From positions 4,638,501 to 4,702,500 of the forward strand of contig JANUWF010001497.1 of the NCBI GenBank assembly GCA_026120185.1: a DNA stretch of 64,000 nt. The letters are read 5' to 3'. Position numbers and translations under genes: made by a program. The notes beneath the pieces are model-generated. The model had not been told where the DNA came from and searched no databases. It saw only the letters and a list, made by a program, of their open reading frames with translations. The DNA comes from Voacanga thouarsii (Eukaryota; Streptophyta; Magnoliopsida; Gentianales; Apocynaceae). Of the stretch, positions 38,462-50,321 are shown in pieces (the first letter of the stretch is position 1; every line of letters starts with the position of its first letter).

Positions 38462-40777
38462 GCCGAAATGGTTGCTTCAACTATGGCTGTTTTTCTTCTT
38501 CTTTCTTGGATGATTCAAGCCTCCTAAGCATGTGGATCTCCTTGAATCTTCATCGAGATAGTCATCAATCAGGTATTTCTCTTTAACATTCTCTTTAATT
38601 CTAAAATCATGTCTCTTAGATGCTGTTAGAAAAAGATAGAATATGATTAGGGATTGAGTATATGCTTTTGTATGAAGGAGTTGAGATTGGAGCATGTGAA
38701 TGTTTGGCCTTGGTTAAGCTTTATGAAATTTCTTGTAGATCGATGCATGTTCTTTATGTCTTGAGTGAGTATGGATGTTTAAGCATGCTAGATATTATGT
38801 CACCTTTGGTGAATAGAGTATTATGTTCTTGTTTTCATTGAAGCCATGAATATCATTATGCTTAGTGGAGATTTAGCCATGTGATAGTATGTATGGATTT
38901 AAGTCTTTATTCATGAATAGAATGGTTTGTTGATTGATGTTGGAATTTATGTTCATGATTCTTGTTAGCAATAGGAAAATTATGATCATGACCTTGTTGA
39001 TTCTAAGCTATTTTAATTGGCCAATTTTATTACGTTAATTAAAATTAATATTATGATTTCCTCCAAAGATTTCGAAAACCCTAGAAAGTTGGATTTGGAA
39101 TATTAAATGGAATAGTAATATTTTAGCCAAATAAATAATATCTTTTATTAAAGATAATACATATAAATATTTATATATACATATATATAATAATAATAAA
39201 TAAAGCCTTTTATATAAACAATAATAGGTAAAATATTAATCTTGTAGGCCATATATTCATAAATACTATTGAAATTTATTTATTATCTATTGATCAAAAT
39301 TTAATAAAATTTATTTATTATTAATTTTATTTATTATTTTCTATCTGCTAATTATTAATTAAGAGATTAGTAATAATTTATTATTTATTTTAACAATATC
39401 ATCTAAGACTTAGGATTCTTCATCAATTAAATCCTAGTTTATTTATTAATAACAACACTCAAGATTTGTATTTAAACCTATAACTTATTAGTAATTATTT
39501 TACAACCCCTAATTATTTTCACTTATCAAGCTAAACTTATTTTATAAAACCCTTTATCATCTAGCCTTATAGCTTAGGACATTAAGGTCATGATTGTAAT
39601 AAGTTGAACTAGGATTATTTATAGAAGCGAGTATAACTTGAATATAACCATATGATTTGTGTTTACCCCAGGCGGGGTTAGGTTAGCTTTGGAAGATTTG
39701 TGAATTTGCAAGCAAAGAATCAGGTAAGCTCCTGCATAAACTTATTTGATGACAAAAGGTTACTATGACAAGCTAAACGCGAAGTGTATGAACACTCATT
39801 TTGTAAAAACAATTAAAGACTGTTTCCTTTCTTGTTCAGTCAAACAAATCATTTGAAAACTAATCAAGCAGTTTTGCACAAACACTAAACTCTTTCTAAA
39901 AACCCACTTTGACGCGGATTTTAGAAACCCTTAATTGCTATTTCCAAGTAAAGCAATATTTTATCCGTTTTCTCCCAAGTGGGACAATCAACGTTGAGTA
40001 CTAAATAAGAATAGGTTAATAGTACTAGTTTTGAAGAGTAAGAGCGAGTCTTCTGGTAGGAGGCCACCTCCAGAAGATGAACTCAATTTAGAGAAGCGAC
40101 AGTACTACTTAATCAAGCCGGTCTGAGCTAGCAAGTTTCAATTAAATGGATTGTGTGTTGCTGGAATGGACAACCGATATGTTCAGGTGTAGAGAAGGAA
40201 GAGTATCTTACGCGGTAGGCCGATCACTTACCTTTTTGTCAGTCTGCACAAAGTGTGGCATTCTAACCGTTATATGGTCATGGGGCCCAACGTGTGGTAA
40301 CCCATGACTACCCATTTGAGTGGTTATATTTATTGTACGCATGTATGGTTTGAAAAGCAAAACGCCACTCTTTATTTTAATCCTTATTTATTGCTTACCA
40401 GCATTTTTTTCTATACAATTTTTACAACTTGTATACATAAATTGTTTTACCTTGAACACTCAAAGCACACACCGGCTTATTGAGATTTTTATCTCATGAC
40501 CTTTTATGCCATGTTTTCAAGTCGATCCTGCTATGGAGATGAGTAACTAGATTTGTTGCCTACTTGGAAGACTCTATGTTGTTTATTTTATATGTTGCTT
40601 TGAGAGATGATAGTAAAAAATTTATTTTGGATTTGTTCTTAAATTTTTAGATTATAATAAATTTAATTTTAAAGTATTGTTTTATTTTCGTTTATGTGAC
40701 CTAATTATAAAAACCCCTTATTCTTTTGACAGGGCGATATCCCCAGCCCTGTTAGGCCTAGGTAGCAGGGTGTTACA
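36492..40777 (+). mobile_element. Solo LTR, 4.3 kb, gypsy-like
   Basis: A 4286-bp segment begins TGTGAAACCCCACC and ends GGGTGTTACA. It is flanked by the 5-bp duplication TGCTA at 36487-36491 and 40778-40782. It has no coding domains. The end GACAGGGCGATATCCC...GGGTGTTACA resembles the end of the gypsy LTR at 20257-20313 (GACGGGGCGACACCC...GGGTGTTACA), pointing to a related long-LTR chromovirus (inference). It contains a perfect (CT)n microsatellite and a weak promoter-like CT-rich segment. It lies in the intron-like part of MULE A. Confidence 0.9.
38381..38459. repeat. (CT)n microsatellite
   Basis: About 39 uninterrupted CT dinucleotides inside the solo LTR. A GA/CT run of this size in an LTR could act as a GAGA-type element (inference). 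Confidence 0.95.
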
Positions 40778-40782
40778 TGCTA

Positions 40783-42040
40783 GGTACTTATTTGCTAAAC
40801 ATTTAAGGTGATAAACAAAGGAGCAGTGGCTTCTTTATTGCTTTGGAATGATATTTTATTTTTTTCCTCCCATAACTCCTTTGTCTTTCCCGTCCTTTCA
40901 TCTGTGGGTAGGTGGGAAACTTGAGAGCATTACTTGGAGTGTCTTTGATCAGGAAATACCCCAACCAATGTAAATTGTTTCTCGCATCTGGATTTTTGAC
41001 TAAAATGAGGAAGCCTCCACGGTCGGGATTTTGGAGAAAACATGTCCTAATGCCCGACCAAATTTTTGGATCAAAAGTCTCCCAGATGCGAGAAGTGGCG
41101 ATCTCGCATGTGGGTTAAATTTTTTTTTTTTTCTAATTCATAATTATTTTTCTAAGTAATTAAAAATTATAAATCAATTTATATTATTAATTTTTTCTAA
41201 TTTTAAAAATTCAAATATTTTTAATTATTTGTAAAACTTTATTTTTATGTATTTTTTATTTAAAATTGTATTATATTATTTTTTTTTATTTTGATGGATT
41301 CACAATAAATTTTGTACTTTTGAATTAATTTAAATTTTTATTTGGCTTCAATTTTTAAATATAAATTTAAACATCATACATGTAAAAAAGAATATTTTAA
41401 TTTCTTTTTTAATTAATTTTTTAAGTCTAATTATGATAGGCTAAATTATAGATATCATTTCCAAGCAACACTTGAAAATGATGAAATAATTATAAATAGG
41501 AATTAAATAATTATTATTTTCAAATAAAACTTGAAAATATTATCTAAAATTCATTCAAATTTAATTATAACACTTTTTGAGTTTAATTATTAGTTAAAAT
41601 ATAATTTGTAATATTCAATTACAAATCTCAATTATCTAATTATTTAAATTGCCACTAAGTGCACAGATATCACATCTCAGATTTTGTATTTTTAGAAAAC
41701 AAAATCCAATTGACAACATATTCATACCCACTCACTTACTACCATCAAAGCCAAACATCTCCCCTTGCAGTTTAAACTCATTCACCACAACACAAAACAA
41801 ATCAGAGCAACAATTCACCCTAAATTTTGATTTAACATATCAAAGCAGATTATAAATTAGTAAAGAATTTAACAAATGCAATTTCACAAATCTCAATAAA
41901 ATTCACTAAAAGTACACAATCCAATAATTATTGTTGTAATAAGTTCTAATATCGATTTCAATAAATAAATAAATAAGTAAATACAATCTCTATGTTTTGT
42001 TAAAAAAAAAAAAAAAACTGTTATATAGAAGCTATCGAGC
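40783..42040. other. Remainder of MULE A intron-like region with foldback
   Basis: The sequence continues the MULE A upstream region after the solo LTR. At 40981-41115 is an imperfect foldback of ~130 bases whose arms begin CTCGCATCTGG and end CCCAGATGCGAG, with a third CTCGCATGTGG copy at about 41103. The rest is AT-rich without genes. The ORF at 40912-41118 is made of the foldback and is not a gene. Confidence 0.5.
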
Positions 42041-42370
42041 AGTGGCTCTGATGTACACGCAGCAGCGCTTTCTCCGATTGCAATTCCGACACAAATCTAT
42101 GGCGGCGGGAAGGCAGTGGTGGTAAAAATTTTTAAAAAAAAGGAGAGAATATGTAGCTGAAAGAAAGATAAATGGTTTTCCATGGAGAAATTGAGAAGAA
42201 GAGAAAGGGAATAAGAGAGGAATGGAGTAGAAAAGACGGAAGCTCTGCTGCGAAGACCAACCGAAAATAAAAAAAAAAATGGCCTTTGTTGTGTTTGGGA
42301 GTAGAAGAAGAACTAGTAGAGAAGGATGAATTTTTTATGGCCTTCGATACTTATAAAGGAAGCAAATTTT
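42041..42370 (-). promoter_or_regulatory. Promoter and 5' leader of MULE A transposase
   Basis: On the minus strand a TATA-like CTTTATAAGT lies at 42350-42359. It is followed by a CT-rich leader typical of a plant 5' UTR and then AT-rich intron-like DNA. Position and orientation mirror the promoter of MULE B, so the two elements have divergent promoters about 870 bases apart. Confidence 0.5.
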
Positions 42371-42499
42371 GCTTTCTCGTGAAAGGATTTTAGTCTTTTT
42401 CAGAGGAAGTTCTAAAAAGGCAAGGAAAATTGCTTTCCCGTGAATCATTTTTGTCCTTTTTATCTCTTAAAAGGCAAGGAATATCTAAAAAATAGCGAT

Positions 42500-42813
42500 A
42501 AGATTGACCGCATCTCATGTTTGGCAGATGTGAGATCACAATATCGCGTCTATTAAATGTGATGAGGACTTTTGTCCGAAGAAAGCTATTGGCCAGCGTG
42601 GACATGTTCCTCACGTCTAGCGGAGATGAGGTGCACGCGACGAACCCCTTGCAGGGGCACCTCAAATTCGGCATCCAATTTCGGTGGACCAAATGGTTTC
42701 TAACCCATTTTAATAAAAAACCTCCCTTGCGTGTGCCCCTTTGCCCGTTGCGTCCAATTCCAAACCCACTTTTGGTGGGTCTTTTGAATTTGGGCCCATT
42801 TTGGTAAAAAACC
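42500..42813. repeat. Right terminal region of MULE A with palindromes
   Basis: A GC-richer terminal region. A 25-bp unit at 42608-42632 (arms TCCTCACGTCT and GGAGATGAGGT), a decayed one at 42541-42566 that keeps CGCGTCT, and a split one at 42505-42534 match the palindrome family at 28447-28558. A GGTTTCTAACCCATTTTAAT copy at 42690 resembles the outer end. A hairpin of CCAATTCCAAACCCAC-type arms lies at about 42752-42795. Confidence 0.65.
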
Positions 42814-42852
42814 TTGTCATCACGGAAACTATGTCCCCACCTCTACTTGATG

Positions 42853-43140
42853 GGTTTTTGACCAAATAGGGACAAAAACCATATAATCCACTGCCAAGGG
42901 AACGGTCGGGGAGGCATCCCTGTTGATAAGGTTGCTAGCTATCGCCAGGTGCGAGGTAAAATGCAACGTTGCGCTAGGCAACAACGAAGAGTTGATTGCC
43001 CGCTCGTGATTTTCGGTCAAAAGGCAGAGTGACTGGCCGGTCAAAAGGCTGATGACTGCGCGATTACTAGCCGTGATGTCAGAGACCACGCGACCAGTAG
43101 TCGCGCTGTATCTTACCGTGCGACTGTCAGTTGTATGGTG
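42853..43140 (+). repeat. Left terminal inverted repeat of MULE B
   Basis: Pairs with 50880-51199. The inner part carries 15-bp palindromes at 43060-43074, 43090-43104 and 43120-43134, exactly 30 bases apart, plus a related unit at about 43029-43043. The consensus is GCGACTGNCAGTCGC. Confidence 0.9.
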
Positions 43141-43330
43141 AGAATGGATTCAAAAGAATCTCTAAAAAGCATCAGAGATTCTTTTGATCGAATCCGTTCA
43201 CGGGCCGGGAAATTGGTGCCTCCTTTCAGCTATAAATACCTCTGATTGCTTCACTTCTTTGCTTGCTGTTCATTCTTCCTCTTCTTTGCATTGCGTTGCA
43301 TAGATTCATTCTTCTTCTCTTCGCATTGCA
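43141..43330 (+). promoter_or_regulatory. MULE B promoter and leader
   Basis: A TATAAATA box at 43231-43238, just after the terminal repeat, is followed by a CT-rich leader with TTCATTCTTC-type repeats, typical of a plant core promoter and 5' UTR. A short foldback (GGATTCAAAAGAATCTC / GAGATTCTTTTGATCGAATC) lies just upstream at 43146-43195. Confidence 0.65.
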
Positions 43331-43559
43331 TTGCTGCTATTCTCCTCTTCTGTTTTTTTCTTAATTTGTTTGGATAAAAAAATTATTTTGTTTGTTACTG
43401 AAGAAGAAGCACATTTTTGGAGTAAAGTGTTGTTGCAGAAACTGTTCCAAATAAAGAGAGCTACTACTGGAATTACTATTCTCATATATTCACTGACACT
43501 GTTCTCTACATATGCCAAGTTTTTCTTTTTAAACAAAAAAACAGAAAATTATTGCAATT

Positions 43560-45000
43560 CTATATTTATTTGAAATTTAATTGAATATAAATTAAAATTT
43601 ATTGTTGAATTATGGACAATATGTATTTGAGATTATATTAAATAATTTATAAATCTATTTCTTGAATTTATGTGGAATTTATTAGATGTTGTTTTGATTT
43701 ATATTTTGTTGTCTTATGATTAATTATGTATGAATAATTTTAACATAATAGATTTGATGGATAGTAAATTATAGCATAATAGCATAGTATGACATGAATA
43801 GTAAATGAAGTTTTGGTGATAGTTATTGTTGTGGATAGATTTTTGGTGTTCTATATCTTTGATATTTTGTGCTAGCCTTACTTTACATAATCATAATAAA
43901 TTAATTATATTATACATATTTTAATTTAATTAATTCTTGACATTTTTTAATTAATTATTTTAAATTATTTTACTAAATATTTTAATTAATTATACTTTAT
44001 ATTTTAATTAATACTTGTCATTTTTATTAACATTTTAATTATTTATTTAGTAAATTTAGATAATTAATTATACTTAAGCAATTTTTAAACTTTACACATT
44101 TTAAAATATTACATTTTTTAAATATTTTACAAATTGATAGATAATTAAAATATTGTTATATTTTAAATATTTTGGTAATTTAATTAATTATAAATACTTA
44201 ATTAATTTAATTAATACTTGACATTTTTAAATTATTTTAGTAAATATTTTAATTAATTATACTTTATATTTTAATTAATTAATACTTGTCATTTTTATTA
44301 ATATTTTAATTATTTATTTATTTAGTAAATTTAGTTAATTAATTATACTTAAATAATTTTTAGACTTTACACATTTTAAAATATTGTATTATTTTAAATA
44401 TTTTACAAATTGATGGATAATTCAAATATTTTTATATTTTACATATTTACATATTTTAAATATTTTGGTAATTTTATTAATTATAAAATACTTAATTAAT
44501 TTAATTAATACTTGACATTGTTTAATTAATTTTTTAAAATTATTTTAGTAAATATTTTAATTAATTATACTTTATATTTTAATTAATTAATACTTGTCAT
44601 TTTTATTAATATTTTAATTATTTATTTATTTTAATAAATTTAAATAATTAATTATACTTAAATAATTTTTAGACTTTACACATTTTAAAATATTGTATTA
44701 TTTTAAATATTTTACAATCTACAAAAATAATTTAAATTTATTAAATTTATTAAGTTTTCAAATGTTTTAGATTTATTTTGTTATTAAAATCTGATTTTAT
44801 AAAACAGCTTCATATTTAATTTTAATTAAACGACAAAAAAGAATTCAATCCTCAATGTAGTAGAATGAGCTGTCAAACTAGTTTGGCATATATTTCTTTA
44901 TAATGATGATCAATATAGTATGATAGCTTTTTTTATATAGTTTTTTAATTTTTAATAGACAAATACTTCTAATTTTATATATGTACAATATCATTAGAAC
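43560..45000. other. AT-rich leader/intron of MULE B
   Basis: No coding potential. It lies between the leader and the transposase N-terminus, and is probably a long intron. It contains the tandem repeat at 43931-44715. Confidence 0.55.
43931..44715. repeat. AT-rich tandem repeat, ~285-bp unit, ~2.7 copies
   Basis: Units start near 43931, 44212 and 44506 with TTAATACTTGACATT-like sequence and run through CTTTACACATTTTAAAATATT. Spacing is about 281 and 294 bases. The last copy is partial. Confidence 0.85.
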
Positions 45001-47781
45001 AGCTTGTTAGATTACGGTTGTATTAGGATTGCGATATTACAGAACACGACGATTTTTTTAAAGATCCTTGTCGTAAAACATTGGTTGTTAGAAATCGAGT
45101 TAACTTCCTCGATTTAGTCAATAAAATATGTGTAATTCGAGGATTTGATACGACTATTATTCAGTTACAAATCACAATGAGGAAAAACATTGCTATCGAT
45201 ACGGCAATAAGGTCTACAATAACTTTCATAACAGATGATGAAGATATGGAAAGTTTGTGGTACTATTCATATATCATGCAAAGACAACTAATTGATCTGC
45301 ATATTAATCCTGAGATCATCCAGGTCCCGAATGTACCAGGAACATAAAGTCAAGAGCAAAATCGCACAACATATGTCACTGGGACTTTCATTGAATTATT
45401 GAACTCAACTACTCCTGAGAACATGCCTAATTTTGATTTATCTACCTATACCTGTTGACCTCAATATTCAACAACTCTCGACTGACACTTTCCAATCCCT
45501 CCAGATAACATCCAATCCAAATACTCCAATTGTTAGATCAAGCAATCAGTCATATTCTACCGCAACATGGTTTGTTACGTCTCCACTTCATGTCAACAAT
45601 CAACCCTTCCAACCAAGTGCTACAACACAGTTGTTTTAAGCTGCGGAAATCGGTGTACCCTTAGATGTAACTCCAGTTGATGAATAGGTTGCTCCAAAGT
45701 GCAATTGGGTTGGTGCACCGGAAGCGACGGTAGACGATTTAGAACCTACATCTAATATTGATGGGCCTACCGCAGAAGATACTCCCGATGAAGACGAGGA
45801 CCCCGAGGGGAGGACGATGCTAAAGAACAAATTTTTGATAATTTCGTAATGCAGTAAAAGCTTGATAGACCCACTAAATCAAGACGTTTATATAATCCAC
45901 TATATGCAGTGTACCTTGATAGGTTGGATGCTGCTCAGGAAATAGAAAACGAAGTTGATGGATTTGGAACAAGTAGTAGTGTGATGGATTTTTTGTCAGA
46001 ATTGAACAATGATTTGCGGGTTGGCATGTGGTTTAGGGATAAAGATGAGTTACTTTGGGTTGTTCGGCCATGGTCAATTAGAATTGGGCGTGAGTTTAGG
46101 ATAATGGAAAGCAAGAGTGCATTGTAAATTGACAAGTGTAAAAATTCAACTCAATAGCATCCCTATTCTTGGAGAATCCGTGCAAGAAAGAAAAAAGTCA
46201 TGGCTTATAGCAGATATCTCGCTGAAATGGAGAGCACAGTTGCCTAGTGCAAATAGTGGGCGGGAACCATCGCAATATGAGTGAGAAATTCATGGCGAAG
46301 CACATTTTGATGATGATTCATGATAATCCAGAGATTAAAGTGAGCGAGATAAACAATCATATTCAAAATACATTGCATTTCACTCCATCTTACAGAAAAT
46401 GATGGAATGCTCGGAGGTTTGCTATTGAGATGATATACGAAGATTGACCTAGTTTGTTCACCCAACTACCGCGGTATATGGTAGCCTTACAGGATGCGAA
46501 TCCTGGTTCTGTCGTGGCGTGGCACCTCTTACCCATCGAATCCAATGGGACCAAAACATTTGGGTATGTTTTTTGGACATTCAAGCCATGCATTGATGTA
46601 TTTTTTCACATGAACTCAGTAGTCAGCGCTGACGGGACATTTCTTTAGGGCATGTATAAGGGAAAACTTTTAATAGCAGTTGGTCAAGATGCCAATAATC
46701 ATATATTGCCCCTTATATTCACAGTTGTCGACGAAGAAACGAATGACAGTTGGGGTTGGTTTTTGTCCCTATTCAAAGAGCAAGTATTAAAGGATCAAAT
46801 AGTGTGTTTAACATCAGACAGACACGTCGGGATAAAGAATGCTGTTGATCGACTACCCGGTTGGCAAGAGTCAATGGTAGTGCACAGATTTTGTCTTAGA
46901 CATATCCGGAGCAACTTCAACACAAAGTTTAGGAACTATCAGTTGAAGAAATTGATATATGCAGCTAGGAATTAAAGCAAAAAGTGCAAATTTGTGAAGA
47001 TTATGCAAGAAATAAGTTTGTTAAACCCCTAAGCGAAGGCTTGGCTAGATTTGATCTTGAAAGAATGGTGGACGCTTGCTTATGACGGCGGACATCGGTT
47101 TGATAATATGACAACTAATCTAGCAGAATCATTTAACAGTGTTGTCAAAACCATGCGTGCTCTACCCATCAAGGTGATTTTCGAGTCTTCTTTCAAAAAA
47201 ATAGTCAAATACTTCAATAACCACAGAGAGGAAGCTAACCATGGTAGATATCACTTTCCCTCTCGGATATAGTCCAAATTTGTGAAGAATAAGCTGAAGG
47301 GAGAAGCCACCGTGTGTAAGCTTATGATCAAGGCCGGGGCATTTTTAGTGTTTTATCACCATTTTGTGAGCATGGGAAGGGGAATATTTCATAGCAGATT
47401 GATCTTAGTTCAAGGACCTGCAGCTGCTACAAATGATAAATACATGGAATGCCTTATTTGTACGCATTTGCAGCTTGTCAACAAATAGGGTTGAATCCAG
47501 GGGATCTCGTGTTACCCTTAAACACCACAACATGCTACCAGATAACTTATCCAAGACAGTTCAGGCCCATTCCATACGAAGATTACTAGCACAATCCTCC
47601 TTTTACGTTAGCACGAAATGTTCATCGGTTCAAGAACCGTTGTCGCAGTCGTATGAGGACGTCACACATCAGAAATGAGATGGACGAGCGCAACCCTAAC
47701 TTATCTCCTCAATGTAGAAACTATCATCGTACTAGACATAATAAGAGAAATTGCCCCAACAGTGCAGTACAGGGATCATGA
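45000..47781 (+). pseudogene. MuDR-type transposase of MULE B
   Basis: Domains in order are an N-terminal segment (NRVNFLDLVNKIC, ITDDEDMESLWYY), a Ser/Thr/Pro-rich linker, and the MuDR DNA-binding domain (45909-46127; LRVGMWFRDKDELLWVVRPW). The MULE catalytic core follows, with Asp in SADGTFL (46630 area), DANNHILPLIFTVVDEET, a second Asp in CLTSDRHVGIKNAV and Glu in NLAESFNSV (47110-47145), so the DDE triad is readable. The C-terminal knuckle at 47713-47754 reads CRNYHRTRHNKRNC, with one Cys changed to Tyr. At least eight stops or frameshifts interrupt it, for example TAG after GTFL at 46647-46649. The enzyme would cut and paste elements with matching terminal repeats. Confidence 0.88.
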
Positions 47782-48015
47782 TGTATTTTTCTACAGTAGA
47801 TTGTATGATTGGCAATTATTGTATCATATATAATTTTTGTTGTATCAACTGTAATCAAGAACATTTAGTAATATTGTCTTAACGTAATTGATATAAATAA
47901 TTTTTGTCGTCTATATTTCCTCTACTTACTGTATGTCTTTAACTGATATTATATTTTATTTTATTGAGAGATAAACTTATTACTCCTCCTAAACGTGTCG
48001 CTATTTCAGGAAAAT
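47782..48015. other. Spacer between transposase and PMD gene, MULE B
   Basis: A short AT-rich spacer ends in CTATTTCAG just before the PMD ATG, which looks like an intron 3' splice site. This allows either a spliced leader for the PMD gene or a transposase-PMD fused transcript. Confidence 0.5.
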
Positions 48016-50321
48016 ATGACTGAACTAACGGCTGGGGGAGTCGATCCTGGACCTATTGTCCTGGATGTGCTGACACTACAGCGTAGACATCGGTCGACTT
48101 ATATTTGGGTAGGGTAGTTAGAAGATCAAGTATTATATGCAAGACGTCATGACAGTACATTTTGGGATACTAAACCATTCGATCCCCATGTCGTACAGAT
48201 TATGGATGTAGCTTGGTTCGTTGGAATCATCCGTTTACCATATATAAAAATTGATCATCCGCTTATTATGACATTTGTGGAAAGATGGCGACAGGAGACA
48301 CACACCTTCTACCTCCCAGTTGGCGAGACGACTATTACACTCCAAGATGTGGAGGTCCTATTCGATTTATGCATCGACAATGATCCGATTATTGGTCGTG
48401 GGTTCAACTGTCCACAAAAGGAGTTGTATGCCTTGTGTGAAGCACTCCTAGGTTTTCAACTTACGGGCACAGACCTAGACAGTTCTCAGTTGAGATTAAA
48501 TGTACTCGAGAGAGCCCTGACTCAACCACTCCCACCAAATGTGACTCCAAATATGGTTGCACAGTACACACGGTGTCGCATCATGTAGCTTCTTAGAGGG
48601 TTTCTGTTCTCGGACAAATCCGGGAGCCGTATTCATTTGTGCTTCCTCAGATATATCCATGAGTTAAACTTATCAGGGACCGTTAGTTGGGAAAGTGCAG
48701 CACTGGAACATTTGTATCGTTGTATGTGCAACGCTACTTCATATATGGTGCATCAAATCAATGGTCCCCTGCTATTGCTTCAAATACGTAATAAAAATAA
48801 ATACGAAATCTAATTTTAAACTTATTAGTAATTCATTGTAAAAATAATTATGAGATCTAATTATAAAATTATTGTCACTTTTGCAATAGCTATGGTTATG
48901 AGAGTGCATTCCTACTATCAGACCGGATTGAGTATGTCAAATAGAGGATGTTGTACAACATGCACCGAGAAGGGTAGTATGGCAGGGTCCATTAGAACTT
49001 TCTCGCACCCCAACACATGTCCTGATTACGTATAGGGATCAGTTGGATCGGATGCGACACAATCATATAAATATTACATCTTTGAATGCATAATCACGTA
49101 AGTATTATAAATTATCATTATTTTTTATTTAATACTAAAATCGAGTTAATTTGTACAGTTTATTTGACAACCATTCAATGAGCACACGTTGGCATCTCTC
49201 CTTCCATATTATACAGATGGACGACAAATCTAGATGTCTATCACATCACTATTGTGTTGGAAAACGATAGAGCTACATCGACCCGATAGAGTCAAGCAAC
49301 AATTTAGAATGGTACAATCAATTCCTGATGCTATTGATACGGGATCGAATTTGCACTGGCGTGACCTACATACTACTGGCGCTGGGTGAGATGAGGTTGA
49401 TACGCTGCACCGTGCTAACTAGATAAACCGCCATGCATACGTTACGACATGGTAGCTCGCTTTTGGATAAGCGGTGGTTTCATCTAATTATGCTACGTGG
49501 TATTGGACTCGCACACAGCGATTAATTGAAAATCCAACCATTCAACAACCGAACCTTATGGGTTACAAATCTACTAGTTCAATACTTGAAATATATGTAA
49601 GTAAATTTTTTTTTTTGTACATGTAAGTATATATAAATTACAATTTATTTATATATTTTTAATGACATTCCTAAAAATGCATATGCAGGCCGACGCGTTA
49701 TACCGGATATTGCACATAAGTAACGAAGCGTCCCAACATGCCCCAACATTGTACACTCAACAAGACTTCGGAAAAATATCAAATATTGCCAGACGTACAT
49801 TGACTATTGGTAGCAAAGCAGATTGTCTGAATCGCATGTCATACGAGCCATCCGCACGATCGTATTCTTCTAATTTAATACCACAGATTTCGCAACAAGT
49901 CCCTCAAGAAGGATTACCAATTTGAAGGGGCGGTAGGCGGGCACGTCGACGTGCTACAGCAGATGAAATTCCTCAGTAGGATCACTACTCACCTGTGCTA
50001 ACAGATGAAGGTGATTATGTGGCAAGTAATCCTGCAGCGATTGATGATTTCATTATTCCACAGCACCTAGTTTTTGTTACTAGGTGCCATTCTTCTGTCG
50101 ACGAGTATGATATTGGTTCATCTAATGAGTAGTTTTGCAGACGGCATATGCAGTTTGAAGAGGATGCAGGCCCCTCATATGCTACAGAAGAACACAATGA
50201 GAGATCACCTGAATCACAACCTCAAGAACAACCTCCAAGACGAATTCAACCTCCGAGGAACCATCGTGGATATCATTATGGAACTAGTTGGCATCCATCT
50301 ATGAGATTATTTCATGTCTAA
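48016..50321 (+). pseudogene. Plant mobile domain (PMD, MAIN/MAIL1-like) gene of MULE B
   Basis: Exon 1 (48016 to about 48785) reads MTELTAGGVDPGPIVLDVLT, LQRRHRSTYIW, then the core PMD segment WFVGIIRLPYIKIDHPLIM, FVERWRQETHTFYLPVGE, TLQDVEVLFDL and later FLFSDKSGSRIHLCFLRYI. Exon 2 (about 48900-49065) has ECIPTIRPD and APRRVVWQGPLELSRT. Exon 3 (about 49160-49600) has PFNEHTLASLLPYYTDGR and IELHRPDRVKQQFRMVQ. The last exon (about 49690-50321) has a Gln/Pro/Arg-rich tail. MAIN and MAIL1 are nuclear PMD proteins needed for silencing and genome integrity in Arabidopsis. Role here is unknown; several stops (for example TAG near 48116) break it. Confidence 0.85.

Larger units (their letters stand above)
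28439..42813 (-). mobile_element. MULE A: Mutator-like element with transposase and PMD gene
   Basis: On the minus strand this region has, in order from right to left, a terminal region (about 42370-42813), a TATA-type promoter, and a long AT-rich leader/intron broken by a solo LTR. It continues with a MuDR-type transposase, a PMD gene, AT-rich DNA and a second terminal region (28439-28565, probably continuing at 5821-6034 across the gypsy insertion). The right end GGCCCATTTTGGTAAAAAACC at 42793-42813 is, in reverse, close to the MULE B end GGTTTTTGACCAAATAGGG. The predicted 9-bp duplication would be TTGTCATCA at 42814-42822; its partner was not found. Confidence 0.75.
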
